From an uncultured Fibrobacter sp. (GTDB taxonomy: Bacteria > Fibrobacterota > Fibrobacteria > Fibrobacterales > Fibrobacteraceae): DNA of 64,000 nt. This document shows, piece by piece, positions 18,068 through 26,352 of the stretch (the first letter of the stretch is position 1; every line of letters starts with the position of its first letter). The DNA lies in assembly GCA_900313675.1 (NCBI GenBank), contig OMSO01000004.1, positions 1 through 64,000 on the forward strand, in the 5' to 3' direction. A program made the translations under genes and the position numbers. Below the pieces are notes generated by a model. It saw only the letters and a list, made by a program, of their open reading frames with translations. It was not told the DNA's origin and searched no databases.

Positions 18068-18081
18068 CGACCGTTTGTTTT
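18068..18081. repeat. left inverted repeat of putative invertible switch
   Basis: CGACCGTTTGTTTT is the exact reverse complement of 18143-18156. It lies inside the coding frame of the left sulfatase-fold gene, over its NKRS codons. It includes AAACGGTCGT on the minus strand, which resembles, from memory, the ARACGTWCGT motif of Bacteroides Mpi invertible promoters (one mismatch). Confidence 0.85.
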
Positions 18082-18142
18082 CCGCATAGGCATTTTGCTT
18101 TAAAGAATTAAATTGCTATATTTTTCAATATGATTTCTCACA
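18082..18142. other. putative 61-bp invertible segment carrying promoter and start codon
   Basis: It is bounded by a perfect 14-bp inverted repeat and lies between two divergent paralogous operons. On the plus strand it contains TATATTTT and then ATG ATT TCT CAC A, the first codons of the right-hand gene. Reversing it on paper places the same ATG in frame with the left-hand gene, giving MISHKNKRSLKH, and leaves the right-hand gene without a start. The reading-frame phase at both repeats is identical, as such a switch needs. Confidence 0.75.
18117..18124 (+). promoter_or_regulatory. promoter-like TATATTTT inside the invertible segment
   Basis: TATATTTT lies 5 nt before the ATG at 18130, with TTGCTT 16 nt upstream of it. 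There is no Shine-Dalgarno sequence, so a leaderless or very short-leader transcript is expected. It points toward the right-hand module in this orientation. Confidence 0.45.
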
Positions 18143-20097
18143 AAAACAAACGGTCGATTAAATTCCGCACACATTTGTTTTGGTTTGTCATTGCTTTGAT
18201 GTTAATTGCAGGTAGATTTTTACTGCTTTGTTCTCTCTATATGCTGCCAACTCCGACAGGTCAATCTCTTGTGCCTGATTGGAATAGGTTCATTTGGCAT
18301 ACACTCTATGCAGAATCGGGTTTTTGCATGGCCCTAGCCTTTTTCTTTTTTACCTTTACGCTATGGGTTCCTCAAAAAAAATTAAGGTGGATAAAGATTA
18401 TTTCTGTTGCTTGCGCATCGCTGTATCTTTTTTTGAGCGGTGTTGATGACGAGTTGCAAAGATGGATGAGTCAAAAACTTTCACTTTCTTTTATTAAAAC
18501 ATACACATTTGCTTTCACTGATGGCGGCCTTGTCGGTAAAATTGCCTTAGGTGGACTTGGCCACTTTCTTCTCACCCTTGGAATTGTCGTTTCTACAATA
18601 ACACTCATTTCTTTCTTTTTATATAAAGTAGATTTATCGCAAATTAGACATAGGCCTATTCAAAAAAACACATGGATGTCTCTAGGATTCATTTTTGTTT
18701 TGGCTGTCCTTGGTTGTACATCCCACCTTTGGTATCACTACTCTCCTCGTCGATGGGATCGTATTCGCCCTGTCGTTTATTCCCTTGTAAGCGATTTATT
18801 TGAGTCGGTCGATTTAAAGGAAAAACCAAAGGATTTTCAGGAAGGCGTTGCCATCTTGGGAGGTGACCCCGATAAAGACTATCCCTTTTGGCACGAAAAA
18901 AAAGACGAACAAAAGTCTTTAGACTTATTCAAGCAAAAGCCCTTAAGCGATAAACCCAACATAATCTTGTTCACCATCGAAAGCCTAAGGGGATGGACTA
19001 GTGACATGCGGGTGGAAAGCAATTGCAAACGTTTCCCAAACTTATGCAGATTGTCCCAAAAGAGCTTGTATTTTCCGAATACTTATAGCATAGGAAATCC
19101 GTCTGTGGAGGGACTTTTAGGCATAATGACGGGTGTCATGAGTTTGCCATCCAATACCCTTTTAAGAGATTTTCCAAATACCAGATTAAAATCCTTTTCT
19201 GAAATACTTTCTGAGGCTGGGTATTATACGGAGGTTCTATTGGGTGCGGACCCACGTTTTGACAATGAAGAACCTTGGTATAGAAAGTGGTTCGATTATT
19301 ACGAATTCGACCCGAAAAATGCCGACGACGTTTCTTCCGCATTGAGATTTGTGGAAAGGTATCGTCAGCGCCCCAAAGACAGGCCCGCATTCTTCCATTG
19401 GATGAGTTTAAGCATGCACACTCCCTACATTTTGCCAAGCAAGATGGGAGAAACGCCAAAAGATCCTGGACAAGCCTATCTCAGAGCCACAGCCTATATG
19501 GATAGCGCCCTCGGAATAATTCTGGATTCTTTAGAAAATGAAGTCCTTTCACAGAAGACTCTGCTCATTTTAACCGGAGACCATTCCTCGCCCAACGGTA
19601 AACAGCAACAGGATGCTGCCCGCATAGGCCTTGGAAGCGAAGGTTATTCGTGGATTAGCCTTATGTTTTGCGGACCTGGAATCATTCCCAGGATTGATTC
19701 TAGAATTGTTTCACAGCAAAATATTGCACCAAGCATATTGGGATATCTTGGCTTAGATGTGTCGAACCATTTTATGGGAATCAATCTCTTTGCAGGTAGT
19801 CTAGATTCAATAGAATTGCCTCAAATTTATTCCTTCAAATATGGTAGTATGGCCATGCGAAAAGATTCTTTGGCGTATTACATACACCCTGTAAATGGAA
19901 CGGAGCCTGCAATTGTCCAAAAGATACTTTTATCTCCTACTTGGAACACCGATGATCCTTCGGAAGGTTTTACAACGGGAGAGATTGTCGAAACGCCTAT
20001 TGAAAAGCGAAAAGAAATCGCAAGAAAAATGAGAGCGGCAGCCAATGCTTGGAATTATATTGTTTACAGCAATAGAATTATGCCGCCAGAAAAATAA
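18130..20097 (+). CDS. sulfatase-fold LTA synthase-like transferase, module 2 (ON orientation)
   Basis: A 655-residue membrane enzyme of the alkaline phosphatase superfamily. N-terminal helices run to about residue 210. A periplasmic catalytic domain follows, with KPNIILFTIESLRGWTSD (Ser after the conserved Glu is the likely nucleophile), SLSMHTPYILPSK, and LILTGDHSSPNGKQ for metal binding. It resembles the left-hand paralogue in architecture and N-terminal residues, but the rest of the protein is strongly diverged. Base composition is AT-rich (22 G+C of 60 at 18361-18420, against 38 of 60 at 16981-17040 in the left copy), suggesting transfer. It is followed after 17 nt by its RND exporter. 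The start codon and first five residues come from the putative invertible segment. Confidence 0.88.
   Translation: MISHKNKRSIKFRTHLFWFVIALMLIAGRFLLLCSLYMLPTPTGQSLVPDWNRFIWHTLYAESGFCMALAFFFFTFTLWVPQKKLRWIKIISVACASLYLFLSGVDDELQRWMSQKLSLSFIKTYTFAFTDGGLVGKIALGGLGHFLLTLGIVVSTITLISFFLYKVDLSQIRHRPIQKNTWMSLGFIFVLAVLGCTSHLWYHYSPRRWDRIRPVVYSLVSDLFESVDLKEKPKDFQEGVAILGGDPDKDYPFWHEKKDEQKSLDLFKQKPLSDKPNIILFTIESLRGWTSDMRVESNCKRFPNLCRLSQKSLYFPNTYSIGNPSVEGLLGIMTGVMSLPSNTLLRDFPNTRLKSFSEILSEAGYYTEVLLGADPRFDNEEPWYRKWFDYYEFDPKNADDVSSALRFVERYRQRPKDRPAFFHWMSLSMHTPYILPSKMGETPKDPGQAYLRATAYMDSALGIILDSLENEVLSQKTLLILTGDHSSPNGKQQQDAARIGLGSEGYSWISLMFCGPGIIPRIDSRIVSQQNIAPSILGYLGLDVSNHFMGINLFAGSLDSIELPQIYSFKYGSMAMRKDSLAYYIHPVNGTEPAIVQKILLSPTWNTDDPSEGFTTGEIVETPIEKRKEIARKMRAAANAWNYIVYSNRIMPPEK
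18143..18156. repeat. right inverted repeat of putative invertible switch
   Basis: AAAACAAACGGTCG, the exact reverse complement of 18068-18081. It covers residues 5-9 (K-N-K-R-S) of the right-hand gene. Confidence 0.85.
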
Positions 20098-20114
20098 TCT
20101 TTGGAGAACAGAAT

Positions 20115-22703
20115 ATGATAGAACATTTTTCTAAATGGTACATATCCTTAATTTGCAGCCACCAGTACAAGGCCCTGGCTTTTTACCTGCTTTTAGCTGT
20201 GCTCTTTGCGGTTCTTATTCTCTTTAAACCTGGTCTCAAGCTGGACGCCGATCTTTCGCATTTGTTGCCCGAAGGCACGCCCAGCGTGAAGGCCCTTGAG
20301 GAATCTTACCAACGTTTCGGTTCAACAGACCAATTCATGATCGCTATTCAAAGCGATGATGTTTATCTAGTTGCGGCCTTGCAGGATTCAATTCGTGAAT
20401 ACATTCACAAAAATTGGCAGGGAGATTTTGTTTCAACCCAAATTGACAATGAAAACCAGTTCTTCAAGGACAATGCTCTACTTTACTTGCCTGTTAAGCA
20501 CCTAGAAAACATCCGCGACAATTTGGAAGATCTTCAACTTGAAATTGGCCGCAAGAACGGCCCGTTCGTGGTTGACTTGCTGGGATTTGCCGATTCGTCT
20601 GCCACGGATTCCGCTGGTGAGTCGTCTGCTCCTGCGAAAAAAGAACGTGTGTGGTTTGACGCAAATATACCGCAAGATCTCGGACTCCCCGACGAAGCGG
20701 CTGGAGCATTCGATTCATTCTTTAAAGGTAAAGGCGAAAACGTTTCGATTGATGGCGAGGAATGGCACAAAAAGAAACCCGTCCCTGTTGCCCTGAGAAA
20801 CCGTTTTATCGGGTGTCCACCTCCCGATAGCACCGGAAAAATTCTATTCAACGGAGTGGTAAATGCGAAACTGATCAAACCTTCTACCGATTACGAATTC
20901 GTAACCCATATTCTTGCGCGCACGGATTCCCTACTCGATTATTTTAGGGCAAAAACTTATCCCGTACCGACCCGCTTTTCTGTCGAAGGAACGTACGAAG
21001 GCCTCAAGGAAGTGGACGAAGTGGCAAATGACTCCATCTTCTCGTTCGCCATCAGCCTAGTGCTGATTATCTTCCTTACTATCTTCTTCTTCCGAAGCGT
21101 GAAGGGTCCAGTTTTGGTGACCGCATCGGTACTTTACGCATGCCTCCCGACCCTTGCGTTTACGGCCCTGTTCTACGGAAAGCTGAACCCGTTCACGGTG
21201 TTCGTGGCCTCCATTATTCTGGGTATTGGTATCGACTATTCCATCCACATCTTAGGCACTTCCCAAAAGTTGATGCACAAGTATGCAACACTAGAAGAAG
21301 TCTTAGAAGCGGCACAGCGCAAGATGCTCAAGCCCTTCATTCTCGCAAGTTTCACGACGATTGCCGCATTCCTTACCTTGCTGGCGGCGCACTTTCGCGG
21401 CTTTTACGAATTCGGCGTGGTCGCTTCCATGGGCGTGTTGTTCAGTATGCTCACCTCGGTGCTGTTCTTACCGGTACTCGTGAAGTGCATGGGCGGTATC
21501 CCGAAGGCTCCGGACAAGTCCCTGTTGCCCAAGTCCTGGGACGAGGCGAAAATTTTGCGTTTCTTCAAGTATCTTGCCCTAGCAGGCTTTGTTCTCGGTG
21601 CTGTATCTATTTGGTTTGCACAGGATGTAGACTTTGAACACAACCTGCGTAACCTGCGCCGAGTTTCTACAGAAAAAACACAAGCAAAGAAGGGTATTCG
21701 CACGGGTGTTACAAGAATCAACAACAGGTCTTCATCTACTCCTGCCGCTGTTATGGGAAGCAAAGCGGAGCAGCTGGATCTCCTTTATGACACCTTGATG
21801 GTGCGCCTCCATGTGGATCACGATACAACTTTACGCAGTTTCCTCACATTAAAGACTTTCGTTCCGCCTAAGGATTCTCAAGAAAAGCGTCTTGAAGTCA
21901 TCGAGGAAATTCGTGAACTTGCCGAGGCCCGCGTGTTCGATCGTGCGGTCGGTGATGATTCTGCGAACATAGCAACTCTACGCAAACTTGCTAATGTCGA
22001 ATCAACCTTTACTGCCGAAGACATCCCCGATTGGGCGTTGGACCTGCTTCGTGAAAAAGACGGCAGCTATGGCAAAATCGGCTTCATCTACGGAGACTTC
22101 CCCAGCTGGGATGCCCATGCACTGCACCGATTCCAGGAACGCTATGGACACTGGAACTTTGACGGCGAAGACCTGCGAACCTTCTCCTCGCAATTTATCC
22201 TTTCTGACGTGATCGATTCCGTAAAGAAGGATAGCTTCAGGCTCGCCCTCGTAATCATCCTCGTGATTTTCGGTACGCTGGTAATCTCTTTCCGCAAGCC
22301 GAAACTCTTCTTGGCTGGCTGTATTTCCTTCGGCATGGGAACGCTACTCACTCTCGGGCTTCTCGGATTTTTGACCGACATGTTCGAGTTTGGGAAAATT
22401 AGCATCTACAACGTGATTGTGATTCCCATGGCCCTCGGTATCGGTATTGACGCCACCATCCACATGATTACCTCATGGATAGGCGACAAGGACCTGACGC
22501 TCCGTCAGCTGATGGACACCACCGGTCGCAACGTGATGGCAAGTTCTACCACGACGATTGCGGGCTTTGTAGGTTTCCTGTTCACCACCCACCGTGGCCT
22601 CAAGGGCATCGGCGACCTGGCCTGCATTAGCATCGCCATGTTCTTGATTACAAGCATCATCTTTACGATGTACCTGTGTGGTTCTTGGCTGAAAAAGAAG
22701 TAA
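20115..22703 (+). CDS. RND/MMPL-family exporter, module 2 (right)
   Basis: An 862-residue paralogue of the exporter at 13289-15940, with the same two RND/MMPL membrane domains and the motifs GIGIDYSIHILGT and GIGIDATIHMITSW. TTGGAGAACAGAAT precedes the ATG. It differs from copy 1 mainly in two linkers, a Ser/Ala-rich one near residues 155-225 and the segment after NLRNLRRVST. The last 250 residues are almost the same protein. Base composition changes along the gene: 25 G+C of 60 at 20341-20400, 34 of 60 at 22501-22560. This fits conversion or recombination between the copies. It forms an operon with the sulfatase-fold gene upstream, whose product or substrate it probably moves. Confidence 0.9.
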   Translation: MIEHFSKWYISLICSHQYKALAFYLLLAVLFAVLILFKPGLKLDADLSHLLPEGTPSVKALEESYQRFGSTDQFMIAIQSDDVYLVAALQDSIREYIHKNWQGDFVSTQIDNENQFFKDNALLYLPVKHLENIRDNLEDLQLEIGRKNGPFVVDLLGFADSSATDSAGESSAPAKKERVWFDANIPQDLGLPDEAAGAFDSFFKGKGENVSIDGEEWHKKKPVPVALRNRFIGCPPPDSTGKILFNGVVNAKLIKPSTDYEFVTHILARTDSLLDYFRAKTYPVPTRFSVEGTYEGLKEVDEVANDSIFSFAISLVLIIFLTIFFFRSVKGPVLVTASVLYACLPTLAFTALFYGKLNPFTVFVASIILGIGIDYSIHILGTSQKLMHKYATLEEVLEAAQRKMLKPFILASFTTIAAFLTLLAAHFRGFYEFGVVASMGVLFSMLTSVLFLPVLVKCMGGIPKAPDKSLLPKSWDEAKILRFFKYLALAGFVLGAVSIWFAQDVDFEHNLRNLRRVSTEKTQAKKGIRTGVTRINNRSSSTPAAVMGSKAEQLDLLYDTLMVRLHVDHDTTLRSFLTLKTFVPPKDSQEKRLEVIEEIRELAEARVFDRAVGDDSANIATLRKLANVESTFTAEDIPDWALDLLREKDGSYGKIGFIYGDFPSWDAHALHRFQERYGHWNFDGEDLRTFSSQFILSDVIDSVKKDSFRLALVIILVIFGTLVISFRKPKLFLAGCISFGMGTLLTLGLLGFLTDMFEFGKISIYNVIVIPMALGIGIDATIHMITSWIGDKDLTLRQLMDTTGRNVMASSTTTIAGFVGFLFTTHRGLKGIGDLACISIAMFLITSIIFTMYLCGSWLKKK

Positions 22704-22781
22704 TTCGATACACATTCTTATTTTCTTGTTCGTTTTTTCAAACGGCGTTATTTTGTTATATGTATTTTTTAGAAGTAAATT

Positions 22782-23393
22782 ATGGTTTTTGGATACATTC
22801 GTGTAAGCAGTGATAAACAAACTACAGAAAATCAGAAGTTTGAAATATCTCGATATTGCGAGAAAAATGGTGTCAAAATTGACAAATGGGTTGAAGAAAA
22901 AAATAGCGGCGCCTTAAATTATAGCAAAAGGAAGCTTGGAAAATTACTTAAAAATATTAAGCGGAATGACACTATTATATGTAGCGAAATATCTCGCTTA
23001 GGCCGTAATCTGTTTATGATTATGGAAATATTAAACATTTGCATGAATAAGGGATGTCAAGTATGGACAATCAAGGACAATTACAGATTAGGCGATGATA
23101 TTCAGAGCAAAATCCTAGCCTTTGCTTTTGGCATTTCGGCAGAAATAGAGCGGAATCTAATCAGTCAAAGGACTAGAGAAGCTTTAGCTCGAAAGAAAGC
23201 CGAAGGTATTTCACTAGGACGGCCAAAAGGGAAAAAAACTGCGCCCTGTAAACATAAACTTTATGGGAAAGAAAACGAAATCTTCAAATTGCTAAACAAG
23301 GGATGTTCCAAAAAGAAGATTGCTAAAAAATGTGGTGTTGATAGAAACACTATGGCAAAATTTATTGCAACAACGAAGCTGAACCCAAAATAA
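22782..23393 (+). CDS. Mpi-type serine recombinase (DNA invertase)
   Basis: A 203-residue small serine recombinase. The catalytic Ser sits in GYIRVSSDKQ (S9). The active-site arginine region ISRLGRN is present. The long helix with AEIERNLISQRTREALARKKAEGISLGRPKG precedes a C-terminal helix-turn-helix (KKKIAKKCGVDRNTMAKF). Size and sequence style match Bacteroides Mpi invertases, which flip promoters between inverted repeats. The gene is strongly AT-rich (19 G+C of 60 at 22981-23040), implying transfer. It follows the right-hand module by 78 bp and overlaps the 3' end of the convergent glycosyltransferase gene by 32 bp. It is the obvious candidate to act on the repeats at 18068/18143. Confidence 0.93.
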   Translation: MVFGYIRVSSDKQTTENQKFEISRYCEKNGVKIDKWVEEKNSGALNYSKRKLGKLLKNIKRNDTIICSEISRLGRNLFMIMEILNICMNKGCQVWTIKDNYRLGDDIQSKILAFAFGISAEIERNLISQRTREALARKKAEGISLGRPKGKKTAPCKHKLYGKENEIFKLLNKGCSKKKIAKKCGVDRNTMAKFIATTKLNPK

Positions 23394-24564
23394 AATCTAC
23401 CGCCTTTTCCAAGTCTTCGGCCTGGCGGGCATGAACCTGCGCGTAGTGTTTCGGGGCACGTTCTGCATAATCCCCATAGATGCGGGCATCGAGCAGTTGC
23501 ACCAGACGGTTCTTGATTTCGCTTACGGAATATGGGTCAAAGTACAGCACCGCATCGCCGCAGACCTCGGGAATGGAAGTCGTGCCACTCGCCGCTACGG
23601 GTACGCCATAGCGCATGGATTGCACCGGCGGGTAGCCGAAACCCTCGTTCAGGCTCGGGAACACGAACGCGTACGCATTCTGGTGCAGGAATTCCAGTTC
23701 CTTGCTTTCCACATAGCCGAGCAAGACAAAATGATCTTTATGCTTGAGGTGGCGCAGGTAGGCACGCGCATTCGTAGCCCCGGTAATTACCATCTTGTAA
23801 TCAAACGACTTGCCCTGCGATTCATACATGCCCACCAGTTCATCGAAAGCCTTGGCCGCCCGCAGGTTGTTCTTTTCCCAGCGGGCGCCACTGGTGAGCA
23901 AGAAGTATTTTTTCGCTGTGACTCCCGGCGGCAAGAAACCTTCGGGTTCATATGACCTCATGGGGCTGTAGAACACCGGGATTTCCAGGTCCATGAGTTC
24001 CGGGAAGAACGCCTTGATGGAGGCGCGGCTGTGCTCGCTCACCGTGATGGTACGGACCTTGCGACCCTCCGGCCCTGAAGTCAACGACTCCGCCATGCGC
24101 CGCGCCAAGTCCTGGTACTTGGGCTTGTAGTAATGCTTTTTCCAGCTTTCGCGGTAACGAACCAACGCCTCAAATTTTTGTCCGAGATTCTTGGCAAAAC
24201 CGACGCCAGCCCAGTTGTACTGCATTTCCAGCGCACGCACGCCGTGCCAGGTAAACACGAAGTCCTTCACATCTATCGCCCATTTTTTTTCGAGGGAATA
24301 AAGCGGCGTATAGAAGGTATCAATCTGGTTTTCGTTAATAATCTGCTGCGGTGTTTTTTCGCTGATATCGAACAGCGGAATATTCTGCGTTTTGCAGGCA
24401 TCGAGAATCATCGGATCCAGGTACTTGCGGCTATCGTAGGCGCAGCTGAATTGCACGCCGCGCTTGACCAGCGCCCAGAAAATCACTTCTCCGTAAGAAC
24501 CACCGCCATGGAACTTGGCACTATGAATGGGCTGCACAGCCACCAGATTGAATAGCAGGTTCAC
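23362..24564 (-). CDS. glycosyltransferase, GT4-like (group 1)
   Basis: A 400-residue GT-B glycosyltransferase. The N-terminal domain has HGGGSYGEVIFWAL. The C-terminal nucleotide-sugar domain has LLTSGARWEKNNLRAAKAF, FVLLGYVESKELEFLHQNAYAFVFPSLNEGFGYPPVQSMRYG (the E-x7-E motif region) and VAASGTTSIPEVCGDAVLYFDP. The GTG start at 24564 overlaps the preceding stop (GTGA), implying translational coupling. It is the last gene of the minus-strand glycan operon. The 3' end overlaps the recombinase gene tail to tail. Confidence 0.9.
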   Translation of the reverse strand: MNLLFNLVAVQPIHSAKFHGGGSYGEVIFWALVKRGVQFSCAYDSRKYLDPMILDACKTQNIPLFDISEKTPQQIINENQIDTFYTPLYSLEKKWAIDVKDFVFTWHGVRALEMQYNWAGVGFAKNLGQKFEALVRYRESWKKHYYKPKYQDLARRMAESLTSGPEGRKVRTITVSEHSRASIKAFFPELMDLEIPVFYSPMRSYEPEGFLPPGVTAKKYFLLTSGARWEKNNLRAAKAFDELVGMYESQGKSFDYKMVITGATNARAYLRHLKHKDHFVLLGYVESKELEFLHQNAYAFVFPSLNEGFGYPPVQSMRYGVPVAASGTTSIPEVCGDAVLYFDPYSVSEIKNRLVQLLDARIYGDYAERAPKHYAQVHARQAEDLEKAVDFILGSASLLQ

Positions 24565-25598
24565 TTGCGGCCCCCGCGATTATCCTTCCCGAGAAGCGTT
24601 CCCAAAATTCTCAGCGGAAACACAAGGAAAGGCATATTCTTGTAGATCCACGCGAGCGACTTCGCGAAGGCGTAACTGCGGATAATGTAGGCGCCAGCCG
24701 CCCCCACCTTACGGGTCTGGAATTCAAACTCTTCCTTGGCGTGGGCAATCACGTCGTCGTAGTACTCGTTGATGGTAATGCTCTTGTCGGCATTGACCTT
24801 CACCGGAATGTTCTTCAGGTTGGTGTAGAAGTCCTTGCGCAAAATCTTGGGCAAGAACAGGTCCATGCTGGCAGGCACCTTGTGGCCGCGGGTATCGATG
24901 ATGCGAGAACCGAAGAAATGCAGCACCTTCGCCGTGGGCAAGAAACGGTTGCCGTAAGCCAGCTGGCAGTTCCAGCCACCGGGCATTTTCTTAGTGATGT
25001 AATTAAACTTGAAATTCGTTTCGGCGAGGCTCGCCATGTCGTAGGGGAAGTTCTTGGACACGCAATAGAGCCACAGCTCGTGCCAGGTTTCGAAGAATTT
25101 GCGTGCTTCGGGAGTGTCTGCTGCAAACATCACGCCCCCGTTGAAAATCTCGTCGTTCAGAATCGGCGAAAATCCCATCATCTTCGCGTTGTTCAAAACC
25201 TTCTTGCGGTTAATCGCCTTCGAAAGGTTGGTGTGGAAGTCCAGCACCGCATAGATGCCGCCTTTCCATTCTTCGGGAATCGAGAGGTCGCCCACGATGG
25301 CGATATCGGAATCCATGTACAGAAAATCGCCGTCGACCACATTGCGCATGACCGTCTTGAGGTAACGGGAACGGAGCATGGGCGTGAACTTCTCGTCAAG
25401 GGTCAGAACCTTCAGTTCATCCACCGCGTCCTTCAAAACGGCACGGGGGCCAACCAGCGTTTCGGCCGTCTTGTCGTCGGTCAAAAGCGTCACAAAGGCA
25501 CCCGGGTTCTGCACCCGGAGCGAAGCAATCGCCACCAGCGTCTGTTCGCAGAAAAAATCCTTCGGGGAACTGGTCAGAACAAAAAGGTATTTGGTCAT
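24561..25598 (-). CDS. glycosyltransferase with GT-A/DxD fold (GT8-like)
   Basis: A 345-residue putative nucleotide-sugar transferase. LRSRYLKTVMRNVVDGDFLYMDSDIAIVGDL contains the metal-binding DSD. ILNDEIFNGGVMFAAD and a C-terminal histidine (KVLHFFGSRI) follow, as in GT8 enzymes. I chose the ATG at 25598 because GGGGAG sits 8 nt upstream; an in-frame GTG at 25607 overlaps that site. It lies between the nucleotidyltransferase gene (24-nt gap) and the GT4-like gene. The sugar is unknown. Confidence 0.82.
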   Translation of the reverse strand: MTKYLFVLTSSPKDFFCEQTLVAIASLRVQNPGAFVTLLTDDKTAETLVGPRAVLKDAVDELKVLTLDEKFTPMLRSRYLKTVMRNVVDGDFLYMDSDIAIVGDLSIPEEWKGGIYAVLDFHTNLSKAINRKKVLNNAKMMGFSPILNDEIFNGGVMFAADTPEARKFFETWHELWLYCVSKNFPYDMASLAETNFKFNYITKKMPGGWNCQLAYGNRFLPTAKVLHFFGSRIIDTRGHKVPASMDLFLPKILRKDFYTNLKNIPVKVNADKSITINEYYDDVIAHAKEEFEFQTRKVGAAGAYIIRSYAFAKSLAWIYKNMPFLVFPLRILGTLLGKDNRGGRK

Positions 25599-25623
25599 GG
25601 GCAACACTCCCCGTCAAAGTTTG

Positions 25624-26352
25624 CTAATCCAGCGGAATCGTGGACTTTGCGTTTTCAAAATCTTCAACCGTATCGAGTTCGCAGGAGAAATAGTCCGAGG
25701 CATCCCACACGGTGTAGGTATGACCCTGCGGAATCAGGCGTTCAAAGGCCAGCTCGTAGAACGTGTTTTCCAAATGCTCCACGTTCATCATCTTTTCAAG
25801 TTCGGCATAGAGGGCGGTAGAATAGGCCGCACCGATCTTTTCGATACCGAGGCTCTCGCCTGCGGCAGCCTTCGGGGAACAGGTCTTGCTGATTTCAGAA
25901 ATGTTTCCGTCGGCACCCAGGACCACCTTCATTTCTTCTTCGCCCAGTTCATGGCGGATCAGCGTAAGCACGTTCGCCGCCTTGGAAGCGAGCACGTTCT
26001 TTACAATCTGCGGGTCGTAAAGCAGGTCGCTGTCCAGCAGCAGGAATTCCTTGCCGGCTACCGCCTGGCCTGCAAGCCATAGCGAATAGATGTTGTTCGT
26101 GGAATCGTAAAGCGCGTTGTGGATGAAGGTCACGCGAATGGAATCGCCGTAATGGCTTTTCACGAAGTCTTCGATCATGTGGTTCAGGTAACCCGTCACA
26201 ATCACGAAATCGCGAACACCAGATGCCATGATTGCGTCCATGGAACGTTCCAAAAGGGAACGGCCCTTCACATCCAAAAGGCACTTGGGCGTGTTATCGG
26301 TGAGCGGGCGCAAGCGCTTCGCCATTCCGGCAGCAAGAATTACGGCAATCAT
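25624..26352 (-). CDS. sugar-phosphate/choline-phosphate-type nucleotidyltransferase (LicC/PntC-like)
   Basis: A 242-residue nucleotidyltransferase. The N-terminus MIAVILAAGMAKRLRPLTDNTPKCLLDVKG is the classic LAAGxGxRLxPLT...K signature. FLLLDSDLLYDP supplies the metal-binding acidic residue. The compact size without a hexapeptide tail matches LicC/PntC-type cytidylyltransferases more than glucose-1-phosphate enzymes. The ATG at 26352 overlaps the upstream stop as ATGA, so the upstream PLP enzyme and this protein are probably made together. With LicD in the same operon, a CDP-aminoalcohol or CMP-phosphonate donor is the best guess. Confidence 0.83.
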   Translation of the reverse strand: MIAVILAAGMAKRLRPLTDNTPKCLLDVKGRSLLERSMDAIMASGVRDFVIVTGYLNHMIEDFVKSHYGDSIRVTFIHNALYDSTNNIYSLWLAGQAVAGKEFLLLDSDLLYDPQIVKNVLASKAANVLTLIRHELGEEEMKVVLGADGNISEISKTCSPKAAAGESLGIEKIGAAYSTALYAELEKMMNVEHLENTFYELAFERLIPQGHTYTVWDASDYFSCELDTVEDFENAKSTIPLD

